Assembly (NCBI RefSeq): GCF_022539505.1
Contig: NC_061510.1
Location: forward strand, 280,858,715-280,922,714
Direction of reading: 5' to 3'
DNA from: Lolium rigidum
Lineage: Eukaryota > Streptophyta > Magnoliopsida > Poales > Poaceae
DNA: 64,000 nt
Shown: piece after piece, positions 32,301 through 44,100 of the stretch
Layout of the letters: every line of letters starts with the position of its first letter
How positions within the stretch are numbered: the first letter of the stretch is position 1
Program-made: the position numbers and the translations under genes
Notes under the pieces: model-generated
What the model was told of the DNA's origin: nothing
The model's database searches: none
Seen by the model: only the letters and a program-made list of their open reading frames with translations

Positions 32301-33269
32301 CAGTGGAAAAACATGATACGTATCTGGACACCAACATTAACAATTATATTCTTGAGAAGATATCCTTTACCAGATGAGCCACTTTCCCCCTTCAAATATA
32401 AAGGCATCCAATAGCCCGAGAACATGAATCTTCACTTTTACCTCTAAACTGGCAGCTAGTTGTGTGCAGCATCTTCCCAATTTTCTCTCTTCAAATATAA
32501 AACTTCCGCTTGCCCCAGAATATGGACAGATCTTCACTTTTACCTCTGGATGGCAGCTAGCCTTGTGCAGGATCTTCCCGTTGGGAAATACAATAATCTA
32601 AGTGCAAAGCTTTACCATTATCTTTACTGCATTGTCTTAATTAGTGATCTGAGTGAAGATACAGATTTATTAGGATTTTGTTCATCATTACTGGCACTTG
32701 CAATATTGCTGTAGCTCTAATGCTCACATTTTTGTGCAGTTACTGGACGAGTAACCACAAAAGCTGATGTCTTCAGCTTTGGTGTCATTTTGATGGAGCT
32801 GGTCACCGGACGGAGGGCGCTTGATGACACGCAGCCTGAGGATAGCATGCACCTAGTTACATGGTTCCGGAGAATGCAGCTGAACCCAGACACTTTCCGG
32901 AAAGCAATTGACATGACTATCGACCTTGACGAGGAGACCTTTGCCAGCGTTAGCACCGTCGCGCAGCTGGCTGGTCACTGCTGTGCTAGGGAACCACAAC
33001 AGAGGCCTGATATGGGTCATGCCGTCAATGTGCTCTCTACTCTTTCCGATGTGTGGAAACCTACAGATCCTGACTCAGACGACAGCTACGGTATCGACCT
33101 GGACATGACGCTGCCTCAAGCATTGAAGAAATGGCAGGCCTTCGAGGACAGCAGCCATTTCGATGGCGCGACCTCATCGTTCCTTGCGAGCTTGGACAAC
33201 ACCCAGACAAGCATCCCAACTCGGCCTCCAGGATTTGCAGATTCGTTCACCTCTGCCGACGGAAGATAG
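29303..33269 (+). CDS. TMK-type leucine-rich-repeat receptor-like kinase
   Basis: Two exons, 29303-31658 and 32740-33269, join in phase 1 (EYA to [10 protein letters not shown]) and encode 961 residues, close to the usual TMK length. The start is the first ATG (29303-29305); the frame upstream has only non-ATG codons. Residues about 14-35 are a signal peptide. A first LRR block, a cysteine-paired non-LRR island (about 329-378) and a second LRR block (about 379-465) give the split ectodomain typical of TMKs. A Gly/Ser linker and a membrane span (about 501-525) follow. The kinase has GRGGFG (613-618), lysine 634, HRD (733-735, followed by LKPSN) and DFG (753-755), so it should be active. TMKs act at the plasma membrane in cell-surface auxin signalling. 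All key residues are present and the frame is intact. Confidence 0.95.
31659..32739 (+). other. Single intron of the TMK gene, with local duplications
   Basis: The intron begins gtaact after tatgcag and ends tttttgtgcag; it is 1081 bp and AT-rich. It contains three separate imperfect local duplications: the segment with tatgtcatacccaaaa (31678 and 31853), the segment with cctctccaaatggttta (32139 and 32196), and the segment with cttcacttttacctct (32431 and 32533). No gene is embedded. Confidence 0.85.
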
Positions 33270-35252
33270 TCCTGGACTGCCTGTGAAACTAGAAGCTCCG
33301 CTTCTCAGATGATCCTTCTGTTCATTCTTTTAGTCTCTTGGCCCCTCCTGCTTTTCATGTTCATTGATTTGTCTTTGTGCTGCCATGTAGCTGGCTGTCC
33401 TTCGATCATGTATGATCATCACTCAGAATTGCCTGGAAGTTTGCGACTAACTGTTCTGTTTTCTATCGTTAGCTAAGCTTAAAGTAGAGGATTGTTAGGG
33501 TTTGTTGGCTTGTACTCAACATTGATCGCCTCCATGATTAAATTGATCTCTGTTATCTCTAGCAGCTACACTGGGTCAGCTGTGGTCGTTGTTGCCCAAT
33601 ATATTTCTTTGCTGAGAACTTTTTGTTAGATCTTCGCTGGAGACTGATGAGCCTTCCAGGCTGCCTCAATTATTATACGCCCGTAATTGCGGGGCGGATA
33701 GGCGCTACACCTACAACACTCTGTCATGTGTGTCGCCAGGTTGGAGATCTTGGAAGCTCTCCAGTATGAAAGTAATAGCAGGTATGGTGCCTGAAGTGGG
33801 TCAGGTGCGGCTGCCGGCTGCAGCCATGAACGCTGACTTGAGTAACCCGAGTGAGCATCCCAGTCTTGCAGTTGGTAGCTCTAGATTTCAGATCGTGCGA
33901 CGGGGCAAAGCACGACCCCATGTTACTACAGAGTTGCCTCGCCCGCGACAGGAGTATTCGGACAGCGAGTGGCGCCGCTAAACTAATGCCTACAACTGAG
34001 ATAAGAACAAAGAGGCAGAGTGATCAACTGATGCGACTCCAGTCCAGTCTCATTCTTACGTACTGTATGAATAATGGGATCCAGTTGTGCTGATCGTGAC
34101 ACGAGTGCATGTCATGTGCGTGCATGGCCCTGTTCCATCAGATTTTTGAAGGGCCAATCGGAACTGGTGCTGATAATATTCTGGCCAAGGTGCAGTCCAG
34201 TTCATGTACAGTAGGCGCGAGGCTGGACGGAACCGAAAAATCCACTTGCATTTCCCAAACGTCTACTATTTCCAGAAAAATAAATCTGGATAGACATCCA
34301 GATACTTTTATGTTCACACAAAAAGTTTCGCCAAAAAAAGTTATTATAGATCGGATGGAATATTTTTCATGGCTTGTATAAAAAATATTATATTCCTCAA
34401 AAATACTTTAGCATATTTTTATATCGGCCACAAAAAATGTTTTTTATAAAACTTTGTTTGCGAACGTAGAATGGCCAGACGTACACCCACAATTTTTTAA
34501 CATTTTTTTTGACATATTGAAATGTATGTTTCTTAGAAAATGAGCAACTCATAAACACGTATGTACCTACGCGCACCCTTCCTTTATGAGCAACTCTGAC
34601 GAACTTAAACGTTTATGGGCCGGTTAACACAAACGTTTTGTTTCACTCTCGATATGCATATAAATGCGAACACCTATACTAAATCTATGACTTAAACCTT
34701 TATGGACCGGTTCCATCAACCAATTGCTACCTAGCAACGCTCAGTTCACATATTTTTATAATAGACGCATGTAGCCATGCAGTAGACCTATAAAACAACA
34801 AAACACCATGGCCTGGATCAGGATGGAACACCTATCTTCTTCCTAGTCACGCCTTCCAAGCTCATGTCAACCTCAATAGCGGTATCGCGCAATCTCCAGG
34901 GTTGCAAGCATCGGCAGCGGCCGGGCGGCGGCAGGTCCCCTGGACATGTGGTCACCTGGCGGCGCGCGCGCATAGCTGGAGATGTCTTCACACCCGCCAG
35001 CTGCGTCAAATCGCCATCGATCATCGAGTTGTGCTAGGGCTAGTTTGAAACGGAAACGGAGGGAAAAGTTGGAAATAATTGTGATCTCCCGCGGGTAGCT
35101 AGCTATAGCTGCTCCACTTGGGTTGGGAGGGGACGCCTGTGATTGACTGACTGGGAGTCGCTGGTCGGGCCGTACGTGGTGGTGGCAGGCGCCCTTGTCG
35201 TGTGGAAAAGTTCCCGGGCTCCCGTGGGCCGTGGCTCCTCCTCACCGGCTCA
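33270..35252. other. 3' UTR of the TMK gene and intergenic sequence
   Basis: The first 300-400 bases are the likely 3' untranslated region, T-rich as expected. Beyond about 33650 there is mixed intergenic sequence with only short unsupported frames. The region 34240-34800 is AT-rich with repeated cataaacacgtatg and gagcaactc-like words, which may be MITE debris, but no termini are clear. Confidence 0.5.
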
Positions 35253-35730
35253 GGGCATCTCCAGCGGCGCGAGCGACAGTTTGTGTCCGCTGTGACCGAA
35301 AATGCGTCGTGCACCACCTTCAGCGGCGCGACGCAAAGTGACTGGGCCGTCCACAGAGACGCAAACCCGGCCCAGGTTTGCGTCTCTGCGGACGCTGCGC
35401 GGACGCACAAAGTGTCCGCTCGGTCCTCGCATGGGCCCGCCTGGCAGCGTCACAACTGCTTCGTCTTCCGCGGCATTACTTGCGGACGGCGCGCCGCAGC
35501 CTTTGCAGGGCCGCGTTAATGGCGTGCCTCGGCTTCCGCGAGCGTGCGCAGCTAGTAGACGTGCGCAGCTAGCAGACGCAGCGTCGACGCGTCTTCTCCG
35601 CCAGTATGCGGCAATGAGGCGTCGCTTCGGCAGTCTGCGGCCGCGTTAATGGCGATGCCTCGCGTGGCTCACGTGCTGCGCGTAGTAATGGCGATGTCCC
35701 GCGTGGCGCAGCCGTCGCCCTGCCTCCGAC

Positions 35731-35740
35731 CTATATAAAC
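35731..35740 (+). promoter_or_regulatory. TATA box inside the Harbinger-like element
   Basis: Reads ctatataaac, about 90 bases upstream of the ATG at 35827. It suggests the element's ORF once had its own promoter. Confidence 0.55.
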
Positions 35741-35826
35741 AGGGGCGCCAGCATCTCATCTCCTCCCCACTAACCCTAGCTGCCGCTGCCGTAGCGCCGC
35801 TTCTGCTCAGCCCTAGTAGATCCACC

Positions 35827-36329
35827 ATGAGCAGCGCCGGACGCGGCCAGGCTGCCGCGCTTCCACCTCCACCTCCACCTTCACCTCCCACTCCACCTCC
35901 CCTGCCTCGAGCTCCGACGAGGAGTTCGACTCCGAAGATAGCACCGACCTCCTCCACCCGGTGAGGGACGCCGCGGATCTGGCTCTCGCGGAGGAAGAAG
36001 CAGAGGAGGAGCGGGCGGCCCATGCGGCGGTCGACGCCGAGCTGGAACAACGCAGGCTGGCGGCCGCCGCTGCCGCAGAGGACTCCGACTCGGAGATATC
36101 TTGATCGTCCGATGATCCTGATGAGCCAACGCCGGAGGAGAGGGCGGCGGAGCAGAGGGCCATCGTCGAGTCGTTCGAGACGCTCAAGGACGACGCCGCC
36201 AACGCGAGGCTGCAGCAGGCACTGCAAGAGGACGCGGTGGCACACCGAGCCATAGCGGCCGCGCGGGAGGCGGCAGAGAAGCAGACGACGGAGCGACGCA
36301 ACGACGGTGCCGGCCCGTCAGGAAGCTAG
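35827..36329 (+). pseudogene. Decayed acidic/alanine-rich ORF of the Harbinger-like element
   Basis: Starts MSSAGRGQAA at 35827, then needs a frame change in a Ser/Thr/Pro-rich stretch (about 35860-35910). It continues SSSDEEFDSEDSTDLLHP, an alanine/glutamate-rich helix with EEEAEEERAAHAA, and EDSDSEIS, where a TGA at about 36102-36104 interrupts. After that it reads SSDDPDEPTPEERAAEQRA and a helical tail to TAG at 36327-36329. The SSSDEE/DSEDS acidic start and charged helix are typical of small repeat-borne proteins in grass genomes. No enzymatic motif. Dead copy. Confidence 0.6.
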
Positions 36330-36718
36330 TAGTCTAGGTCTATAGATCTACTTTGTATAGTTTTTATGCATTCACATATGTACTACTTTCTATGTTTTTA
36401 ACTATACTGCAATTCAAAAAATGGGTCGCCCGGTGGGAGCAGACCCAGACGCAAACGGACGCGCGGTCAAAATATGTCCGCGGGGCGGACGCTGGCGACC
36501 ACTTTTGGTCATCCAAAATGCGTCGCGCCGTTGGAGATGCCCTCACCGGCCGGGCGCGGCCGGGGACCATGAACCGGGCATGTCGTCCTCGCTGCGTTGG
36601 TTCACGGCGAAAGGTCGTTTACCGGTGCGATGGTTGTTCGTTTGCTGTTTATGTTCGTGGGCATCGCCAGTACGCTATGGTTGTGTCCCACAGGTGGCAA
36701 AGTAAAATGCACATATGA

Positions 36719-38058
36719 GAGCATCTTCACCGGGAGCCTCAAATAGGCGCCAGCAGGTGCGCTTAATTTAGGGAGAGGTTACACACATCAGCGATCCCGA
36801 TAAGAATCTCAAAATAATTTAAACAAGCAAATATAAAACAAACTGTAAAATTTGATTTAAATTTAGAATTATTTATAAAAGTTTGAATGAAACTTGAACT
36901 AGACTAGACTAAAATAAATTCTAATCTACTCGTCGTCGGTTGGGACGCATGATGGGCTTGCCTCATCGTCATCCTTCCCCTTTGCCGCCGCTAGATGCGC
37001 CCGCCTCTCCTCCTTTGCTTCGCGCATCTGGCGGTGCAATATGGCCACCGATGACGCTGGAGCTTGCCGATGGAGCTGCCCCCAGCGTCGCCTGCCACTA
37101 GCGAGACTACACATTCTAGGCGAGCCTCGTTTGCTCGCGGGCGGCCGTCTCGGCCTGGCACTTAGTGCTCAAGCATCCTCTACCGCCTCCTCAGTGGCCG
37201 CCCGCTGGCGCGATATCTCAATGGCGTAATCGAAGTGGGCGTCGTTGATATACTCCAGCTCTTCCTCCTCCAGTCCCCAAAAAGCGCTATGCGTTGAAGG
37301 AGGCCAAGGTTGCAGCATGCTCCGGGTCACTGTGGAACGACTGCTCCTCGCCCACTGCACCACCTCCTCCACCGTCTCGGCATCTGCATCTGCTATGAAC
37401 GTCTCGTTCTACTAGTCGTCGGAGTCATCGAAGTTGAAGTATGGCAGCTCGAACTCAGCGTTGGGCTGCGGCAGGGCCACATACCCTGGCCGCGGTGGTG
37501 GCTGCGGTCCCGCTGGTGGCGTGCGGTTGTTCCGACATAGCATCGAGTACGTGGTCGCTAGCCGGCACGACATTGTTGGGGAGAGGTGAGTTCGACGGAG
37601 GTGCGAAGAGCGGCCGTGGTGGAAAGGCTAGTGCGGTGGAGAAGAGGAGAGCGGCGGTGGAGAGGCTAGTGCAGCGGAGGTGAGCGAAGAGGGCACATTA
37701 CATAGGCGGTGGCGACCCGCCGCAGAGCATCCGAGGCGTCGCATTTTATAGCGGTGTATGCGTGTGGAGAACCGGTGGCTTCATTAACGACAACCCACCG
37801 CAGAGCATACGAGGCATCACATTTAAGGATGGAGCCGGCTGTAGAGTCATTGACATACCTGTCCCACCCTTGGAATTCGATGTGGAATTGTGCGTCAGCG
37901 TGCCCGTTCGGCACCCCACATTAAGGAGCCGGTACGAGATTGCCGACGATTGTAGTAGGTTTCAAAACTGACCGGCTACTTATGAGACGCGTCGGTGTGC
38001 CAACCAAACCACCAAATTACTATTTTAGTCGCTGTAAGTTGCTCGGGTGGAGATGCTC
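36719..38058 (-). mobile_element. Harbinger-like element in opposite orientation
   Basis: The left end gagcatcttcaccgg (36719) and the right end gggtggagatgctc (to 38058) are inverted repeats with a few mismatches. Flanking triplets are tga and taa, an imperfect duplication. A minus-strand TATA (ctataaaatgc, about 37741-37751) and a minus-strand decayed ORF lie inside. About 1.3 kb, like its neighbour at 35253. Confidence 0.6.
36926..37538 (-). pseudogene. Decayed ORF of the minus-strand Harbinger-like element
   Basis: The minus strand reads MSEQPHATSGTAA from about 37538, then across frame changes a proline-rich part and FNFDDSDD, then ADAETVEEVVQWARSSRS, EEEELEYINDAHFDYAIEIS and a charged end KEERRAHLAAAKGKDDDEA before a TAG at 36926-36928. 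The length is not a multiple of three and several stops intervene. It resembles other small repeat-borne acidic proteins. Function unknown. Confidence 0.45.
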
Positions 38059-38685
38059 TAAGTCCCAATCTCACTTGCACCAGGTCGATCGAGCTAAACA
38101 CGTCCAGGCTAAGGCAGAGGGGTACATAAAAAAGTAGATGGATGGCCACCCTCGTGCGCTGTTCCGGAACAAAACCAGCTCACGAGGTAGGCAGGCAGGC
38201 GGGCAAGTGAAGCAAGCCACACCTGTGTGGACTGTGGCCTGTGGGGCGAGGCGCGTTGCTTGTGGGGACGAGAGACCGAACGACCGGCGCCAATTTATGT
38301 TGTCGTCTCTCGTTGCGGCGTGCTGTGTGGACCGCGCCCCGAGCCCAAGCCGGGGAAAGAACCGCAAAAGGGCCAGACAGCAGACACCTCGTCGTTGTCC
38401 CGGCATGGCGTCGGGCTACCTTTGTCCTCGTTGCGTCAAAGTGGCGAAAATCGAAATACTCAATGTCGCTGGCCTTCTGTTGAGCAAGAAAGATAACTGG
38501 ACTCGTCTTACTTAGTTGCTGCATGCTCTCAGCATGTTTACATACCTGCGACTCTTCAGACATACTTAGATGGTACAAAGAGCACATCAATACAAAAGAG
38601 AGGATCGATAGGGAGAGAGAGAAAAGACAACAAGCATGCATAACTACCACCACTACTTATATGATCTCTTTCTTCCAGTTGCCTA
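38059..38685. other. Intergenic, nothing recognised
   Basis: Contains GC-rich frames at 38138-38510 on both strands without motif support, and a purine-rich gagagagagaaaag tract at about 38610-38630. No gene called. Confidence 0.4.
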
Positions 38686-39585
38686 AAGAAATCTTGCATC
38701 GATTAGATTATTTCTGATTAAAATTCTTTTGGCAAGAAGATAGAGAGAAAAAAGAATTGATTGACTAAATGAAGTGTTATTTGCCATCCAAAAGATTAAG
38801 GTGGACTTGATGTCCATGATCTGGAGGTTAAAAACAAAGCCTTGCTCGGAAAGTGGCTGGCTAGGTTGTTAACCCTAGACGTGGTATGGCAAAATATTTT
38901 GCGGAGAAAGTATGTTGAATCAAATGCGATATTTTAGGTTATTTAGAAATCTGGAGATTCACATTTTTGGACCGGTATTATGGCTACCAAAAAAATATTT
39001 TTTCTCATATGGTTCTTTCTCCATTAGAAATGGGCCAGAGAGATTCTGGGAGGACATATGGTTGGGAGCAACAACCCGTCCAGAACAATATCCTGCCTTA
39101 TACACTATTGTACGTCATAAGAGCGACACACTTTAGAAGGTGATGAAAACATCTCCTCCGTCTATAACGTTCAGTAAGGATCTTATTGGACCTCGATTGG
39201 CTTCTTGGAATGAGTTGCTACAACGCTTACTCTCAGTCTAGTTGTTACAAGGATCTGATGAATTTCGCTGGGGACTTACGAAGAATGGGGTATTCTCGGT
39301 AGGTTCCATGTATAAGGCTTTAGTTGAACGCATTCAACTTGTACTTAATAATAAGGACATTTGGAAGATGAAGATACCATTGAATATAACCTTGCAAAAC
39401 ATAATTGACATGGATGTACGAAATGACAGTTAAACATCTTTTCATTCTGTGCCGGTTCGCTGGATCTACATGGTCAATCATTCAGATAGGTTCTACCTTG
39501 TACCCTCCAAAAAGCATTGCAAATATTTTTGGCAATTGGCTGAATGGGGTGGATTCTAGATTTAAGGTTCTTATCAGGGTGGGAG
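38686..39585 (+). pseudogene. LINE reverse-transcriptase fragment, cut by an LTR element
   Basis: Across frames the sequence reads QLPKEILHRLDYF, KFFWQED, LEVKNKALLGKWLARLL, SIRNGPERFWEDIWLG and FRWGLTKNGVFSVGSMYKAL, then IANIFGNWLNGVDSRFKVLI. These are hallmarks of the C-terminal part of plant LINE ORF2. Several stops and frame changes show decay. The fragment ends at gtggga, where the LTR at 39586 begins, so the LTR element may have inserted into an older LINE. No poly-A tail or duplication is visible. Confidence 0.7.
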
Positions 39586-41187
39586 TGATACGTCTCAAAC
39601 GTATCTATAATTTCTTATGTTCCATGCTACTTTTATGACAATACTTGAATGTTTTATACATACTTTACATCATTGTTATACATTTTCCGGCACTAACCTA
39701 TTAACAAGATGCCGAAGTGCCGATTCTGTCGTTTTCTGCTGTTTTTGGTTTCAGAAATCCTACAAAGGAAATATTCTCGGAATTGGACGAAATCAACGCC
39801 CAGGGTCTTATTTTTCCACGAAGCTTCCGGAAGACCGAAGGGATAACGAAGTGGGGCGACGAGGCGCCGACACCACGGGGCCGCGCGGCCTGGGTGGGGC
39901 CCGCGCCGCCCTATGGTGTGGGGCCCCCGTGCCGCCTCCTGACCTACCCTTCCGCCTACTTAAAGCCTTCGTCGCGAAACCCCCGATGCGAGAGCCACGA
40001 TACGGAAAACCTTACTCGTGACGCCGCCGCCGCCAATCCCATCTCGGGGGATTCGGGAGATCGCCTCCGGCACCCTTCGGAGAGGGAATCATCACCGGAG
40101 GGCTCTACATCATCATGCCCGCCTCCGGATTGATGCGTGAGTAGTTCATCCTTGGACTATGGGTCCATAGCAGTAGCTAGATGGTTGTCTTCTCCGCTCG
40201 TGCTATCATTGTTTAGATCTTGTGAGCTGCCTAACATGATCAAGATCATCTATTTGTAATGCTACATGTTGTGTTTGGTGGGATCCGATGGATATAGAAT
40301 ATTATGTCAAGTTGATTATCAATCTATCATATATGTGTTGTTTATGTTCTTGCATGCTCTCCGTTGCTAGTAGAGGCTCTGGCCAAGTTGATACTTGTAA
40401 CTCCAAGAGGGAGTATTTATGCTCGATAGTGGGTTCATGCCTCCATTTAATCTGGGACAGTGACAGAAAGTTCTAAGGTTGTGGATGTGCTGTTGCTACT
40501 AGGGATAAAACATCGATGCTTTGTCTAAAGATATTTGTGTTGATTACATTACACACCATACTTAATGCAATTATTTGTTGTTTACAACTTAATGCGGAGG
40601 GTGCGGATGCTAACCCGAAGGTGGATTATTTAGGCATAGATGCATGTCTGGATAGCGGTCTATGTACTTTGTCGTAATGCCTCGATTAAATCTGATAGTA
40701 ATCATCATTGATATGTATTGAATCTTTATTTGTCAATTGCCCACCTGTAATTTGTTCACCCAGCATGTTAGTTATCTTATTGGAGAGACACCACTAGTGA
40801 ACTGTGGACCCCGGTCCATCCTTTTACATCTGAATACAATCTACTGCAATCATTGGTCTTACTGTTCTTTGCAAACAAACATCATCTTCCACTCGATACG
40901 TTTAATCCTTTGTTTTCAGCAAGCCGGTGAGATTGACAACCTCACTGTTACGTTGGGGCAAAGTATCTTGATTGTTTTGTGCAGGTTCCACGTTGGCACC
41001 GGTTTCACTGGTGTTGCGCCGCACTACACTCCTCCACCAACAACCTTCACGTGCTTCTTGGCTCCTACTGGTTCGATAACCTTGGTTTCATACTGAGGGA
41101 AACTTGCTTCTATACGCATCATACCTTCCACTTGGGGTTCCCAACGGACGTGTGCTTCGCGCGTATGAAGCTAAATTTCTGGCGCCG
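39586..41187 (+). mobile_element. 5' LTR and primer-binding site of a Sabrina/Athila-like element (LTR copy 3)
   Basis: The LTR begins tgatacgtctcaaacg after gggag and runs to about 41168 (gcgtatga, expected to end in CA). It is followed by the spacer agctaaattt and ctggcgccg, the first part of a TGGCGCC-type primer-binding site. The rest of the site is displaced because the Tekay-like element begins at 41188. The internal region and 3' LTR of this element should therefore lie beyond 64000. Confidence 0.75.
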
Positions 41188-44100
41188 TGTAATGTCCCAG
41201 GTTTAGAGGCGATCGAGGGGTAGATTTTAGAAAGGGATGTGCATTGCATAGTAAATTCTGGGGAAATTTCGCGCTTTTAAACAAAAATGCATCGAAGGGG
41301 AACAAGTTTCTCTCTCGACACCTTACAGGGTTAGGGTTTCGAGAGTGCGACAAACTTGCTTCTCACTTCACTAGTTTAGGGTTTTGAGAAGAGAGGGGAG
41401 AGTTCACATGATTGAATTCTAAATGTTATGACATGGTTGAATTCAAAACAAGGTTGAATTTGAATTTCAAATTCAAACATTAAATAATTAATTAGATAAT
41501 TCAATTGAGGAAATTCATTAAGTAAATGATCAATAATAAATAAGATGAATAATTATATTAAAGTAAAGCTCATTAGAGAAAACTTTGAACTTTATTGATA
41601 ATCACACACATAATACAATGTCATTATAATATCCAGAATAAATATATGAATTTACAACACATTACAAGAATTGAAGAAATAGAAAAAGAAAAAGGAAAAT
41701 TACAAGTCAATTAAATGTCTTAAACTACATTGTTGATCATCATGTAATTCTTGCTCAAGAAGATCTTGATCTTCATCTTGATCATCACATTGTCCCTGCA
41801 CATACACACAAAGACCAAACAAGGATTAAGCCAAGTGGCAAAGCCACTTGGCATGTTAACAAGAAAAAGATGAAAATGAGAGGATATGACCATGATCAGC
41901 CGAGCTGATCCACTCACTGGACCAAGTACCAAGCAGCAAACACACAGGCAGCTCACAAGGCTGTGTGCATGCTCAACAACACACACAGACCAGGAGAGAG
42001 TCACCAAGATGACCAGGCCAAGCTGTCGACCAGAGGAGCCAACAAAGGATCATATAAAACCTTTTCACAGCCAGAAACCCTAGCAGTTCATCGACAAGAT
42101 CTCCAAAGGGTAAGAACACCAAGAACAGCTAGAACAAGAAGAACAGCCAGTGCTGTTCAACCTGTCTAAGATCACCACTGAACCAAACCAAGATTCACAA
42201 GCTTGCAAGGAGGAGAAGGGCAGGCAGACCAAAAACCACCAGAAGCAATCCTCTACACCAACAAACAATCTAGGAGCTGGAGTGAGGTATACAATTCATC
42301 ATGAGCAAACCAGATGGTTTTGCTCATAAACCGCATGAGCATGATCTCAATCATACCACAAGGGTAGAAACCCTATATGTGAGTCATCATATGGCTACTC
42401 GGCCAAATTGGTGCAAGTGAACAAGAGAGAAACAAATAGGAAAGCACCATGGGAACATTGGCTATGCCAAACTAGTGACATAATCAAAGAAATCCAACAA
42501 GGGATGAACCTATCTAGCTAATCAGTTTCACTCAGCACCTATAGCCACTACACCATCAGACAGATAGACAAAATGTGTCTATTCTTGTTTGTCAACACCA
42601 AAGATCACTGGAAATCCAACAAAGAATTAACCAGTGATGCATTCACTAAGTCACAGCAAGCACACCAGTGTGGGAGCTACCTAAGCAGCAATGAATTGCT
42701 GTCAAGGTTACCTCAACCACTGAAACAGCCAAACCACCAAGTCAAGCACAAATATCATCACCCAGATTTGGGTTCAAAAATGAGCTAGGGTCCCCAACCA
42801 CTGTTGGCATCCCTCTAGGTCCATTAAGTACATCACAAGAATCATCACTGCAAGCAGTTCATCTCATTTATCCACCAAACAAAGTAAGGTAATACAGATA
42901 AATGAATTATATAAGTAACCAAGCCATCAGAATCATGCATATGATCCAGAGGATCACTGCAAGTAACAGCAGATGCTTGAGCAAGCACCAGCAAACACCA
43001 GGCCAAGCCTGTGTGATGCACACCCAACACAGAGAGAGAGCAATAGTGAGGCACAGTGATACAACAACAACATATTCAAGCAACTGGTGATCATATGAAC
43101 ATCAGAGGCTTGATAGAGCATGCTACTGCATGCTAGAACTCATTCTAAGCAATTAACACATGAACAGATAATTAAATAACTGAACAATTGCATCACAGAT
43201 AAGGGCATCAGGCTTTATAATTGTATCCAGAAGCACATCAAAGGCTTGATGAACCAAAGGATCACAATATAAGAAAAGCACATGACAATTCATCATTGAA
43301 TCACACTACTAAGCCAACAGTACAGCTCAATGGAGCATAATCATGAATCTGAACTCATTGAACTAGCCCATAGGCACTGACACTTGCTAATATGCAAGAA
43401 TTAACCACCACAATCAAGCCAGGGACAAGATTAAGCACACACAGCATGCTCTGGTGACAGTAAAAAGAGTAGGAGCATGCCAGTAGGCCATGAGCATCAC
43501 TGGATGCTCATGAGCAATCACAGGAGGGCCACAGCCAGAAATGAAAATGAACCGAAACAGCTAGGAAACACAAAAGCATGGTAATCACAGCACAGTAAGC
43601 AGCATACGCATAGTTGTAGAGCAAGCACACTAGCTAGGCGCAGCAGCAGCGCAACAGCACGGCAGGCATCTCCACGAGGTGGAGTAGTCGTGGCAAGGGC
43701 TAGAGGATGGAGAAGAAGGACGATAGAAAGAGAGAGAGAAAGAGGGAGGCACACTTACCGTAGTCGAGCAGATAAGCACGGCCATGGCGGCACACGCCAG
43801 AGCGCGGCGGCGCCAAGCCCAGCCAGGCCATGGCGGCACCACGGCATCACCACACCACGGCGGCGAGGCCAGGGCGGAGTCCAAGCACCAGGAGCGCCAG
43901 GAACGGCGGGATCGAGCGGATCCCGTAACCCTAGCCGCCGCGAGGGAGGACGAAGGCGAGCTGGAGCAACGCCCGCTCCAGATCGACGCGGATGAGGATG
44001 ACCGCCGTCGAGAGGCGCGTCGATTGCGCCCCATGGCGTAGGCCATGGCGGCCAGAGTCCGCCGGAATCGACCGGCGACGACACGGGCGACGCAGGTCGC

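Larger units (their letters stand above)
35253..36542 (+). mobile_element. Harbinger-like element with terminal inverted repeats and TCA duplication
   Basis: The left end gggcatctccagcggcgcga and the right end, whose reverse complement is gggcatctccaacggcgcga, form inverted repeats. The triplet tca flanks both sides (35250-35252 and 36543-36545). It is 1290 bp and carries a TATA box, a decayed ORF and an AT-rich 3' part. No transposase is present, so it is nonautonomous. Confidence 0.8.
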
